Below, one piece after another: positions 25,973-34,396 of a DNA stretch of 64,000 nucleotides; within the stretch, counting starts at the first letter, position 1, and each line of letters begins with the position of its first letter. This DNA is from Nocardia nova SH22a. GTDB taxonomy: Bacteria; Actinomycetota; Actinomycetes; Mycobacteriales; Mycobacteriaceae. Under the pieces are notes generated by a model. That model was not told the origin of the DNA. It saw only the letters and a program-made list of their open reading frames with translations, and did no database searches. The position numbers were made by a program, and so were the translations under genes. The stretch is from NCBI RefSeq assembly GCF_000523235.1, contig NZ_CP006850.1, forward strand, positions 5,704,001 to 5,768,000. The letters are read 5' to 3'.

Positions 25973-27370
25973 ATGATCGTCGCACCGACCATCCTGTCCC
26001 GCCGCGGCCTCGTGCTGACGGTGATGTGCGCGGGGATGTTCCTCGTCCTGCTCGACGTGACCATCGTCAATGTCGCGCTGCCCGCGATCGGGCACGGGGT
26101 GCGCGCGGGGGTGGCACAGCTGCAGTGGGTGGTCGACGGGTACGTGGTGGCCATCGCCGGGCTGCTGCTGGCGGCCGGGACGATCGGCGACCGGATCGGC
26201 CATCGCCGGATGCTGCTCGCCGGGTTCGTGGTGTTCGGCGCCGCCTCGCTGGCGTGTGCGGTGGCTCCGGGCATCGGCGTGCTGATCGGGGCCCGGATCG
26301 TGCAGGGTGTCGGTGGTGCGCTGCTGTTGCCCAGCACGATGGCGGTGATCGTGGAGGTGTTTCCCGGCCGGGCGGAGCAGGCCAAGGCGCTGGGGACCTG
26401 GGCGGCGGTGTCGTCGCTGGCGCTTCCGGCCGGTCCGCTGCTGGGTGGTGTGCTGGTGACGCATGTCGGATGGCGGCCGGTGTTCTGGATCGCGGTCCCG
26501 TTGACGATCGTCGCGGCGGTCGCTGCCCGGATCGTGGTGCCGGTGGATGCCGCGCGCCGCGGTGGACGCGTCGATCTGCCCGGTCTGGCCGGGTTCGTCG
26601 TGGGTTTGAGTGCGTTGATCTTCGCGATCATCGCCGCGGGGCATCACGGTGGGCCGGTGCGGACCCTCACCGCCGGTGCGGTCGCGATATCCGCCCTCGC
26701 GGTATCGCTCGCGCGCGCCCGGCACACCGCCGATCCGTTCCTGCCGCTGGATCTGTTGCGGCGCAAGGAGTTCCTGGCGCCGAATGTCGTGGCGGTGACG
26801 ATGAATCTGATCTTCAACGGGATTCTGTTCGTGAGCATGCTGTATCTGCAGGACACGCTGGGCCGGTCGGCTGCCGCGGCGGGGCTGGCGGTGGTCCCGC
26901 TCGCGCTGCCGCTGGTGATTCTCGCGCCGGTCTCGGGGCGGCTCACCGCGCGATACGGTCCGCGACCGGCGATCGTGACCGGTTGCGTCCTAGCCGCCTG
27001 CGGATCAGCCGGGCTGACCGTCCTGGCCGACGGTGGTGGCATCGGGCGGCTGCTCGGCGCGTTCACACTGCTCGGATGCGGCGCCGGACTGATCACCGCC
27101 TCGGTGGTGGCGGCCACCGTCCGCGCCACCCCGCCCGAGCGTTCCGGCCTCGCGACCGGGGTGTCCAATACCGCGCGTCAGATCGGAACCGCCTGCGGTG
27201 TCGCGATATTCGGCGCCGTGGCGGGCGCACCGCCGGAGCCGGGCTTTCTCGCCGGAATCCACCTGCTCGGCGCCGCCTCGGCGATCGCCTGGGTGGTGGC
27301 CGCGGCGATCACCCTGTCCGCGATCGACCGCGGCCCACGACCGGCCGCCGTCACCGAACCCGCCCGCTGA
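25973..27370 (+). CDS. MFS drug exporter (DHA2, 14 spans)
   Basis: The 465-residue transporter has DHA2-family markers: LDVTIVNVALPAI in span 1, WVVDGYVVAIAGLLLAAG in span 2, DRIGHRRMLLAG as loop 2-3 motif A, and LALPAGPLLGGVLVTHVGWR in span 5 and its following loop. It should export a hydrophobic compound by proton antiport. ATG 25973 lies 24 nt beyond the inner operator-like repeat. The divergent ArsR-like regulator suggests substrate-induced expression. Confidence 0.9.
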   Translation: MIVAPTILSRRGLVLTVMCAGMFLVLLDVTIVNVALPAIGHGVRAGVAQLQWVVDGYVVAIAGLLLAAGTIGDRIGHRRMLLAGFVVFGAASLACAVAPGIGVLIGARIVQGVGGALLLPSTMAVIVEVFPGRAEQAKALGTWAAVSSLALPAGPLLGGVLVTHVGWRPVFWIAVPLTIVAAVAARIVVPVDAARRGGRVDLPGLAGFVVGLSALIFAIIAAGHHGGPVRTLTAGAVAISALAVSLARARHTADPFLPLDLLRRKEFLAPNVVAVTMNLIFNGILFVSMLYLQDTLGRSAAAAGLAVVPLALPLVILAPVSGRLTARYGPRPAIVTGCVLAACGSAGLTVLADGGGIGRLLGAFTLLGCGAGLITASVVAATVRATPPERSGLATGVSNTARQIGTACGVAIFGAVAGAPPEPGFLAGIHLLGAASAIAWVVAAAITLSAIDRGPRPAAVTEPAR

Positions 27371-27462
27371 CCGATACCGCGGACACGCCCGCGCCTGACC
27401 TCCCGAAACCGCACGAGGGCATAGGCTTTCGAAAGAACGTGCGAAACGGCGAAAGGCTTGCG

Positions 27463-28659
27463 GTGACGACCAACCGGATCGAGGAGATACAGGCCGGGCT
27501 GCTCGACGATCTTCACGACGGCCTCTCCTTCGCCTCCGAGCAGATGGTCACCACGCTGGCGGAGATGGTCGCCGATCAGGCCGAGGACCGCCCCCGGGAC
27601 GGGGAACTGCTCACCCGGCGGCTGGGATTGCAGGGCATCCGGCCCGAGACGTTGACGCTGCTCGGAGCGCGTTTCGAACTGTCCCGCGACCGGGTCCGCC
27701 AGGTCTACACCCGCGCGGCCGGGCAGCTGCTGCGCCGCGTGCAGGCCACCGGATCGCCCGACCCGTCGATCTTCGCCGAGCGATATCCGGTCGGCACCGG
27801 CGATCAGAGCCTGACCCGCACTCTGCTCATCGAAACCTATGTCGGCGACAGCGATATCGCCGCACAGGATCTGGCGTATCTGAAACTGCGACTGGCCGGG
27901 CACGGGCTCATCGACGCCAAACGGGTGGCGGGGTTCGTCTTCCAGCGCATCGCCGGATGGCAGCAGCGCGGCCGCTGGCATCCGGATCATCCGCGCGGTG
28001 AGGCGGCCGAATCCGTTGGCGGACAGCTACTCCCCCTGCTTCGGCGGGTGTCGTGGCCGGATACCGACCCGGACGCGCTCCCCGAGCTGCCGATCACCAC
28101 GGTCGATGCCGCGGACGATGCTCGCGGGCACATGTTCGCCGAAAAGCTGGGCCGGGAAACGACATTCGACACCGCGCTACAGGCCCGGCTGCTGCGCATT
28201 CTCGACGAGGCCGACCAGGTCGCCGACTATGTCGAACGCCCCTTCGGCGTCGGATACGACCTGGACGGCACGCCCGACTCCTACTGCCCCACCGTCGCGG
28301 TCCGGCTCACCGACGGGCGGGTCCTGCTCATCGACGTGATCGCGCTGGGGCAGCTCGGTGTCCACGCCCAGCGCGTCCGGATCGAGGCCGCCCGCGCCGA
28401 GGCCCGGACGCGCGGCTGGGGCTGGCTGGTGTACACCGGCAGCCGTCTCGGCGAGCCGGATCTGCTGCGGCACAAGGTCTCCGCGCGATCGGAGAACATC
28501 CTGCGCAACCGGCTCGCGGGTGGCGCGATCGGATGGCGGGAATTCCGCGGCTGTGTCGAGGACACCGGACTGGAACCCGTCGATCTGATCGCACTGACCC
28601 TGCGGCACGGCTGGCGCTGGGATCGCGCTCCGTTCCGGCTCGGTATCAGTGCAGCATGA
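27463..28659 (+). CDS. Protein with sigma-4-like HTH and degenerate TnsA/PD-(D/E)XK-like domain
   Basis: A 398-residue protein starting at GTG 27463 (AAAGG 7 nt upstream). Residues 55-92 (TLTLLGARFELSRDRVRQVY, then TRAAGQLLRRV) look like a sigma-70 region 4 helix-turn-helix. Residues 258-325 (RPFGVGYDLDGTPDSYCPTV, AVRLTDGRVLLIDVIALG, then GWGWLVYTG) follow the layout of TnsA-type restriction-endonuclease folds. The metal-binding PD and E-x-K residues are not intact (CP and D-V-I), so cleavage is doubtful. Its last 14 nt overlap the convergent CoiA-like gene. Function unknown; a DNA-binding role is inferred. Confidence 0.65.
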   Translation: MTTNRIEEIQAGLLDDLHDGLSFASEQMVTTLAEMVADQAEDRPRDGELLTRRLGLQGIRPETLTLLGARFELSRDRVRQVYTRAAGQLLRRVQATGSPDPSIFAERYPVGTGDQSLTRTLLIETYVGDSDIAAQDLAYLKLRLAGHGLIDAKRVAGFVFQRIAGWQQRGRWHPDHPRGEAAESVGGQLLPLLRRVSWPDTDPDALPELPITTVDAADDARGHMFAEKLGRETTFDTALQARLLRILDEADQVADYVERPFGVGYDLDGTPDSYCPTVAVRLTDGRVLLIDVIALGQLGVHAQRVRIEAARAEARTRGWGWLVYTGSRLGEPDLLRHKVSARSENILRNRLAGGAIGWREFRGCVEDTGLEPVDLIALTLRHGWRWDRAPFRLGISAA

Positions 28660-29587
28660 ATCCCGCGATGATGAAGGTGACGATCACCAGCATCGCGAAG
28701 CAGGTCATCAGCTGCCAGTGCAGCACCCGCTCGCGCTGACGTGCCAGCCGCACCCGCAGGCCCGCCTCCAGCCGGTCGCGGTCGGCGAGGTTGCGGCGGG
28801 TGGCATCCAGTTCGGTGACAACGGATTCGGCCCGTTCCAGACGATGATTCAGCTTGTGGATCTGCTTGGCCCGGACCCGGGTCGCATTGCGCGCCACCGC
28901 CAGTTCCGTGCGCTGATCGCGTAGTTCCTGACGCTGCTGCGCGATCATCATCGCCTGCGCGTGGGTGTGGGCCTCCCAATCGCTCACCGTCGCCCACCCT
29001 CTCGTGTCCTCGTCCAGATATCCGCAGGCCAACTCGCCCGCGACCCATCCGTCAATGAATTCCCTTATACCCCATGGCGTTTGCCGATGGGACAGAATGC
29101 CGTCGGAATCGATGATCAGCCCGCCCGACAACGCCCGATACTCACATCCGGCGGCGGCGAAATCGTCGACACCGAGCGCGGGTATCTGCCCGATCCAGTA
29201 TCCGGTCGGGCACAACCACAGCACCTCGTCACAGCCCACCGCCTTCAACCGGGCAGTGCGTTTGCGGGCGTGCGCCAGCGAGACGGGCGCACTGCGGACC
29301 TCGATCGCGCACAACCGTGACCCGCGCCGCCACAGCAGGCCCGGCGTCTGGGCGCCCAGCGGCTTGTCCACCTCGGCATCGTCGGCGCCCGCCGCCAGCA
29401 GGCGGCCACGCAACCAGTACTTGAGCCGCTGGACATCCCAGTGGCAATTACCGCAGCCGGGTTCGCGGCACCGGTCCCCCGCCTGGTGTCCACGCGGGTT
29501 CGGTTCCACCACAGGGAGTTTCACTGTCTCCAGGGGAGCCAGCGTTATCGCTTGCCGCCTCGTGTCGGCCCGTTCCGTCGTACTCAC
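28646..29587 (-). CDS. CoiA-like nuclease-domain protein with coiled coil and membrane anchor
   Basis: The 313-residue frame from GTG 29587 has a Cys-rich segment (CREPGCGNCHWD, residues 40-51) and a CoiA-like core (LGAQTPGLLWRRGSRLCAIE at 77-96, then VRSAPVSL and VGCDEVLWLCP). A long coiled coil spans about 208-290, and a C-terminal transmembrane span (about 291-311) ends the protein. CoiA proteins belong to the PD-(D/E)XK superfamily and act in competence or DNA processing. Here the domain would be tethered to the membrane with its N-terminus in the cytoplasm. Longer starts upstream cannot be excluded. Confidence 0.7.
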   Translation of the reverse strand: MSTTERADTRRQAITLAPLETVKLPVVEPNPRGHQAGDRCREPGCGNCHWDVQRLKYWLRGRLLAAGADDAEVDKPLGAQTPGLLWRRGSRLCAIEVRSAPVSLAHARKRTARLKAVGCDEVLWLCPTGYWIGQIPALGVDDFAAAGCEYRALSGGLIIDSDGILSHRQTPWGIREFIDGWVAGELACGYLDEDTRGWATVSDWEAHTHAQAMMIAQQRQELRDQRTELAVARNATRVRAKQIHKLNHRLERAESVVTELDATRRNLADRDRLEAGLRVRLARQRERVLHWQLMTCFAMLVIVTFIIAGFMLH

Positions 29588-29817
29588 GCGACCACTTCCC
29601 CTACCCGTGCACCCGGGGCCCGTCCGGCCCGCTCCTTCAAGAGTGCCGTACATGCCAGGGGGCTTCACGTACCCGTGACCGGTTTCGTTACCCAACCGGG
29701 AGCCCGGCGTGATCATGTCGGGCGGCGAGCAGCGAATTCGGCACGATCGGACAGCGGCGTGATCGGGACGTGGCGCAGCGGAACCCCGCCTCCGGCCGTA
29801 CCCATTAGGCTGTGTCG

Positions 29818-31062
29818 ATGTTCGACCGCGGATACATGTCTGTATCGGCCCCGCTCCGGGCCGCCCGGACGGCGAATTCGGTGGCCTTCGCCCTGCAGGG
29901 GTTCTTCCTCGCGGTGATCCTCACCGAGTTGCCGCAGCAGCGGGACCGGCTGGGTCTCACCGACACCGTCATCCTCGTCGCGGTCGTGATGATCTCCGGA
30001 CTCGCGGCGGGCGGCAGCCTGCTGGCCGAGCGGGTGGCGCTGCGGTGGTCGAGCCGGGTGGCGCTGCGGGCGGGACTGCTGCTGATCGCGGTGACCGGAC
30101 TGGGGATCGCGGCGGCGCCGAACCTCGTCGTCGATCTCATCGCACTCGGCTGTTACGGCGTGGCGGTGGGCATGGTCGACGCGGGCACCAATATGCAGGC
30201 GGTATTCATTCAGCACGGGTACGGGCGGTTCGTGCTGTCGTCGTTCTACGCCGCCTGGAGTGCGGGCTCGATTCTCGGGGCGCTGTTCGTGTCCGGATGC
30301 GAGAAGGCCGGGATCACGCTGCCGTACGCCGTGGCGATCGCCGCCGTCGTCGTGGCGCTCGCCGCGGCGATCTTCGGACCGCGATTACTGGGCCGTGAGC
30401 AGGCCGAGGCGCACTCGGGGACACCGGACCGGACAACGGATGTGCGGGATGCCACGGCGGTGCCGCTGCGGGCGTATCTGGCCCTGGGAATCGCCATGGC
30501 CCTGGTGTTCGCCATCGATCTGGCGGTGGGCAACTGGTCGGCGCTGTATCTGACCGACGATCTGCTGTCCTCGTCGGCGACCGCGGCGCTGGCGCTGGCG
30601 GCCTATCAGGGCGCGTCCCTGCTCACCCGGCTGACCGGTGACTGGTGGGTGCGGCGATTCGGCGCGCGGGCGGTGGTGCGGGTGGCCGCCACCATCGGGG
30701 TCGCCGGGCTGGTGCTGGTGGTCGCAGCGCCCGGACCGGTGCCGGCATTGGCCGGTTTCCTCGTCGCGGGTCTGGGACTGCCGGTGATCGCGCCGCTGTG
30801 TTTCAGCGAGGCGGGACGGCTCACCGACGGCAGTGGGCTGGACGCGGTGATCGCGCGGCTCAACCTGTTCAACTACGCGGGAACCCTGATCGGCGGTGGT
30901 GTGGTCGGGGCCGTGGCCGACGCCTCCAGCCTGCGTGCCGGATTCGTGATTCCGCTGCTGTTCGCCGCGGCACTGATCCCGACCGCACGGTTCTTCCGGC
31001 CGCGACTGCCCGTGAACGGAGACCCGGCTGACCGGTCCGGTCGTGTTGTACTGGACCCATGA
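29818..31062 (+). CDS. MFS transporter (12 spans)
   Basis: A 414-residue major facilitator with about 12 hydrophobic spans. It opens FALQGFFLAVILTELPQQRD and continues RLGL in the manner of YbjJ-like and sugar-type MFS proteins. ALGCYGVAVGMVDAGTNMQA in span 4 and its AGTNMQ motif point the same way. TAGGCT a few bases before the start suggests a leaderless or near-leaderless mRNA; GTG 29812 is an alternative start. The gene is coupled by ATGA to the acetyltransferase. Substrate unknown. Confidence 0.85.
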   Translation: MFDRGYMSVSAPLRAARTANSVAFALQGFFLAVILTELPQQRDRLGLTDTVILVAVVMISGLAAGGSLLAERVALRWSSRVALRAGLLLIAVTGLGIAAAPNLVVDLIALGCYGVAVGMVDAGTNMQAVFIQHGYGRFVLSSFYAAWSAGSILGALFVSGCEKAGITLPYAVAIAAVVVALAAAIFGPRLLGREQAEAHSGTPDRTTDVRDATAVPLRAYLALGIAMALVFAIDLAVGNWSALYLTDDLLSSSATAALALAAYQGASLLTRLTGDWWVRRFGARAVVRVAATIGVAGLVLVVAAPGPVPALAGFLVAGLGLPVIAPLCFSEAGRLTDGSGLDAVIARLNLFNYAGTLIGGGVVGAVADASSLRAGFVIPLLFAAALIPTARFFRPRLPVNGDPADRSGRVVLDP

Positions 31063-31598
31063 GCGACCACGAAGTCGTCGTCGACCGGGCCGGACTCTGG
31101 GACGCCGAGGCCCTCAGCGACGTCGCCGCGGCCACCTTTCCGCTGGCCTGCCCGCCCGATCTGACCGATGAGAGTATCGAGACCTTCATCGCGGAGGTGC
31201 TGTCGGACGAACGCTTCGGCGACTACCTGAGCGATCCGCGGCACGTGGTGCTCAAGGCGGTGAGCGGGAGCGACATCGTCGGCTACGCCATGCTGGTCGC
31301 GGGTGATCCGGCGGATCCGGAGGTCGCCGCGGTGATCGATCGCCGGCCCGCCCTCGAGATCAGCAAGATGTACGTGATGCCGGGGCATCACGGCACCGGA
31401 GTGTCGGCGGCGCTGATGGACGCGGCGATCGAATACGCCCGCGGCGGTGGATATTCCGTGGTGTGGCTCGGGGTGAACCAGCTCAACGAACGCGCACAGC
31501 GCTTCTACGCCAAGCACGGATTCCGGCGGGCGGGCACCAAGACCTTCACCGTCGGCGACCAGCTGTGCCACGACTTCGTGATGCAATTGCCGCTGTGA
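31059..31598 (+). CDS. GNAT-family N-acetyltransferase
   Basis: A 179-residue GNAT protein: the acetyl-CoA loop is in ISKMYVMPGHHGTGVSAALM (variant of R/Q-x-x-G-x-G/A) and NERAQRFYAKHGFRRAGTKT is the standard C-terminal helix-turn. It should acetylate an amine. Its start overlaps the MFS stop by 4 nt. Next to a ZapE-type ATPase gene it holds the place of Rv2669 in the remembered M. tuberculosis order. Confidence 0.88.
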   Translation: MSDHEVVVDRAGLWDAEALSDVAAATFPLACPPDLTDESIETFIAEVLSDERFGDYLSDPRHVVLKAVSGSDIVGYAMLVAGDPADPEVAAVIDRRPALEISKMYVMPGHHGTGVSAALMDAAIEYARGGGYSVVWLGVNQLNERAQRFYAKHGFRRAGTKTFTVGDQLCHDFVMQLPL

Positions 31599-31623
31599 AT
31601 CCGGCTGCCGCGCAGCCGGATTC
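31597..31623. terminator. Bidirectional terminator hairpin
   Basis: A perfect 12-bp stem GAATCCGGCTGC/GCAGCCGGATTC with loop CGC overlaps the acetyltransferase stop codon and ends 8 nt before the convergent phosphatase stop. Confidence 0.75.
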
Positions 31624-31631
31624 ACCCGCGA

Positions 31632-32441
31632 TCACGAAACCAGCAGTTTCGCCTTCAGCGCGGCGACATCGGCATCGGTGAGCTTCAGGCCGTCGTGGAC
31701 GTAGTTGTCGAAACTGCCGTAGGTCTGGTCCACCTGGTCGAAGGCCGAGTCCAGCGCGGAGAGCACCACACCGTTGAGCGCGTCACCCTCCGAGGCGTCG
31801 CGGTAGTAGTTCGACAGCAGGAAGTCGTAGTTCACGGTGCCGCGGTCCACGCCCAGGATGGTCAGCAGCACCGCCGCCGTCCAGCCGGTGCGGTCCTTAC
31901 CGGCCGAGCAGTGGAACAGCACGGAACCGTCGGCGTCGAGGATGTCGTGCAGAACTCCGGCGAAGGCCTCGTTCGCTCCGGGCGCGGTGATGAACGCGCG
32001 GTACAGATCGCTGCCCGCGCTCAGGGTCGAGGCCATCACCTGCGGCGGGGCCTGGCCGATCACATCGTGGATGCGCAGTTGCGCACCGGCCGGGATCCGG
32101 TCGGGACTCAGCGCACGCTCGTAGCCGGTGCGCAGATCGGCGACGGTGCGCAGACCGCTCGCGGTGAGGGCGGCGGAGTCGGCATCGGACAACTTGCTCA
32201 GGTCCGCGCTGCGGAAGACCACGCCGGTGCGCACCATACGACCGTCGATGGTGCGGTAACCGCCCACGTCCCGGGCGTTCTGGACGCTCGCCAGATGCAG
32301 TGACCGGTCGGCGGTGTCCACCGCGACCGAGGAGGTCGCGGCGGGGGGATCGGCGGCGACCGCGACACCCAGCGCCGGGCCGGTCGCGATCAGGGCTCCG
32401 GCCGCGAGCACGGCGGCGAGGCGAATCGGACGAGGGGCCAT
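31632..32441 (-). CDS. Secreted protein tyrosine phosphatase (MptpB-like)
   Basis: The 269-residue protein carries a signal peptide (RLAAVLAAGALIATGPALGV, Ala-rich exit near residue 31) and the active-site P-loop HCSAGKDRTG (H177-G186; Cys178 nucleophile, Arg184). NARDVGGYRT and VVFRSADLSKLSDAD match the triple-specificity phosphatase PtpB family, known in mycobacteria for acting on phosphoinositides and phosphotyrosine. GGAG is 6 nt before ATG 32441. It is not part of the remembered mycobacterial order here, so it is probably a lineage insertion. Confidence 0.9.
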   Translation of the reverse strand: MAPRPIRLAAVLAAGALIATGPALGVAVAADPPAATSSVAVDTADRSLHLASVQNARDVGGYRTIDGRMVRTGVVFRSADLSKLSDADSAALTASGLRTVADLRTGYERALSPDRIPAGAQLRIHDVIGQAPPQVMASTLSAGSDLYRAFITAPGANEAFAGVLHDILDADGSVLFHCSAGKDRTGWTAAVLLTILGVDRGTVNYDFLLSNYYRDASEGDALNGVVLSALDSAFDQVDQTYGSFDNYVHDGLKLTDADVAALKAKLLVS

Positions 32442-32517
32442 GTCAGCTCCGATCAGAGATGCTGGACGGTTGTCCATGATGGGACTCGACGCCGACGGTA
32501 CGCCGTACGGAACGGGC

Positions 32518-33537
32518 TCAGCCCGCCGGTACCTCGAAGCGCGACAGCGCCAGCAGTCGCGAGATCGCCCGTAGATACTTCTTGCGATATCCGCCGCCGA
32601 GCATCTCCTCGGAGAAGATCTTGTCCAGCGAGGTCCCGGAGACCGTGACCGGGATGCCCGCGTCGTAGAGCCGGTCGGCGAGGACCACCATGCGCAGCGC
32701 GACGGCCTGATCGGTGATGGTGTGCACCGCCGAGATGTACACCGCGGCGACACCGGCGATCAGCGAACCGTACTTCGACGGATGCAGCGTGCTCAGGTGG
32801 TTCAGCAGCTCGTCGAAATCGTCGAGGGTGGAATTCGGTGTGGCCGCGGCCTTTTCGACCAGTACCCCGGCATCGGTGGGTTCCGGCGCGGGCGGCAGGT
32901 CACGGTGCCGGTAGTCGGGGCCGTCGACGCGGATGGGCTCGAACAGCGCACCCAGCTTGCGGATCTCGCGCAAGAAGTCCTGTGCCGCGAACCGGCCCTC
33001 ACCGAGTTGATCGGGCAGCGTGTTGGAGGTGGCCGCGACCGAGACGCCGCGCGCTGTCAGCTCACTCAGCAGCCGCGACACCAGCATCGTGTCGCCCGGA
33101 TCGTCGAGTTCGAATTCGTCGATGCACAGCACGCTGTTGCCGCCCAGGCGCTCCACCGCGCTGGTGAAGCCCAGTGCGCCGACCAGATTGGTCACCTCAC
33201 CGAAGGTGCCGAAGGACTTCGGCCCCGGCGAGGCGTGGAAAATCGAGGCCAGCAGGTGGGTCTTGCCGACACCGAATCCACCGTCGAGATACAGGCCCGC
33301 GCCGCTGACCTGCTTCTTCTTGCCGAACAGCGATTTCTTACCGGCGGCCGCGTGGATCTTGCCGACCCGCCCGGCGAAATCCTCGGCCGCGCGCACGGCC
33401 GCGGCCTGGCTCGGCTCCTTCGGATCCGGAATGTAGGAGGCGAAACTGACCTCGTCGAATGTGGGCGGCGGCACCATCTGAGCGATGAGTTGATCGGCCG
33501 GGACATCCGGATGGCGATCGACGAGGCGTTGTTGCAC
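32518..33537 (-). CDS. zapE: ZapE/AFG1-type ATPase
   Basis: A 339-residue P-loop ATPase: Walker A GGFGVGKT (86-93), Walker B VLCIDEFEL (136-144), sensor ATSNTLPDQL and the family end block YDAGIPVTVSGTSLDKIFSE. ZapE in Escherichia coli modulates the Z-ring under stress; the actinobacterial role is not established. GTG 33537 leaves 35 bp to the divergent RibD-like gene, so their promoters overlap. It corresponds to Rv2670c in remembered order. Confidence 0.88.
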   Translation of the reverse strand: MQQRLVDRHPDVPADQLIAQMVPPPTFDEVSFASYIPDPKEPSQAAAVRAAEDFAGRVGKIHAAAGKKSLFGKKKQVSGAGLYLDGGFGVGKTHLLASIFHASPGPKSFGTFGEVTNLVGALGFTSAVERLGGNSVLCIDEFELDDPGDTMLVSRLLSELTARGVSVAATSNTLPDQLGEGRFAAQDFLREIRKLGALFEPIRVDGPDYRHRDLPPAPEPTDAGVLVEKAAATPNSTLDDFDELLNHLSTLHPSKYGSLIAGVAAVYISAVHTITDQAVALRMVVLADRLYDAGIPVTVSGTSLDKIFSEEMLGGGYRKKYLRAISRLLALSRFEVPAG

Positions 33538-33572
33538 GCTCGTAGCGTACTGACGTGGTGTGATCGGACCTT

Positions 33573-34364
33573 ATGCAGCGTGTGCCCGATGCGATCCAGT
33601 TCACAGCACTCACCTCCGGCGACGCGGGTGAGATCACCGACCTGGTTCAGCTCTACACCTATCCGACGGCCCTCGACGCCCCGTGGATCCGGGTCAATTT
33701 CATCGCCAGCCTCGACGGCGCCGTCACCGTCGACGGCCGGTCGGGTGCGCTCGGCCGCCCCGCCGACGCCACCGTGTTCGCCATCCTGCGTGATCTCGCC
33801 GATGTGATCCTGGTCGGCGCCGGAACCGTGCGATCGGAGAACTACGGCGGCGCCCGCACCGATTCGCGCCGCCGGATGCGCCTGCACCACCACGGTCTCG
33901 GCGGCACGCGGGACGGCGCGCCGCCGCCGATCGCGGTCGTCACCGCGAGCGCGGCACTGGATCCGGCGAGCCGGTTGTTCACCGACACCGCGCGCCCGCC
34001 GCTGGTGCTGACCACCGTCACCGCCGACGCCGATCACAAACAGCTGCTGGCCGATGCAGGAGCCGAGGTGATCGAGGCCGGTCACAGCACCGTCGGCGCC
34101 GACGACATCCGGCGGGTGCTGGGCGAACGCGGACTGCCGCGGGTGCTGTGCGAGGGCGGGCCGTCGCTGTTCGGTGACCTGATCGGCGCCGGTGCGGTCG
34201 ACGAGTTGTGCCTGACCGTGTCGCCGCTGCTGGTCGGCGGCACCGCCGGGCGAATCGCGGTGTCGCCCAACGCCTTGCCGACGCCGATGAGCCTGCATCA
34301 CGCCCTGCTCGACGACGACGGCACGGTGCTGACCCGTTGGGAGCGGACTCGCACCCAGAGCTGA
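33573..34364 (+). CDS. RibD C-terminal (pyrimidine reductase-like) protein
   Basis: A 263-residue stand-alone RibD C-terminal domain: FIASLDGAVTVDGRSGALG, ADVILVGAGTVRSENYGG and CEGGPSLFGDLIGAGAVDEL are the NADPH- and substrate-binding blocks. There is no deaminase domain, so a complete riboflavin enzyme is not encoded. The M. tuberculosis homologue (Rv2671) is known to have dihydrofolate reductase activity, so folate or flavin metabolism are both open. ATG 33573 is used; the 5' leader is short. Confidence 0.85.
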   Translation: MQRVPDAIQFTALTSGDAGEITDLVQLYTYPTALDAPWIRVNFIASLDGAVTVDGRSGALGRPADATVFAILRDLADVILVGAGTVRSENYGGARTDSRRRMRLHHHGLGGTRDGAPPPIAVVTASAALDPASRLFTDTARPPLVLTTVTADADHKQLLADAGAEVIEAGHSTVGADDIRRVLGERGLPRVLCEGGPSLFGDLIGAGAVDELCLTVSPLLVGGTAGRIAVSPNALPTPMSLHHALLDDDGTVLTRWERTRTQS

Positions 34365-34396
34365 AACGGCGCACCGGACCTGGCAGGCTGTAACGC

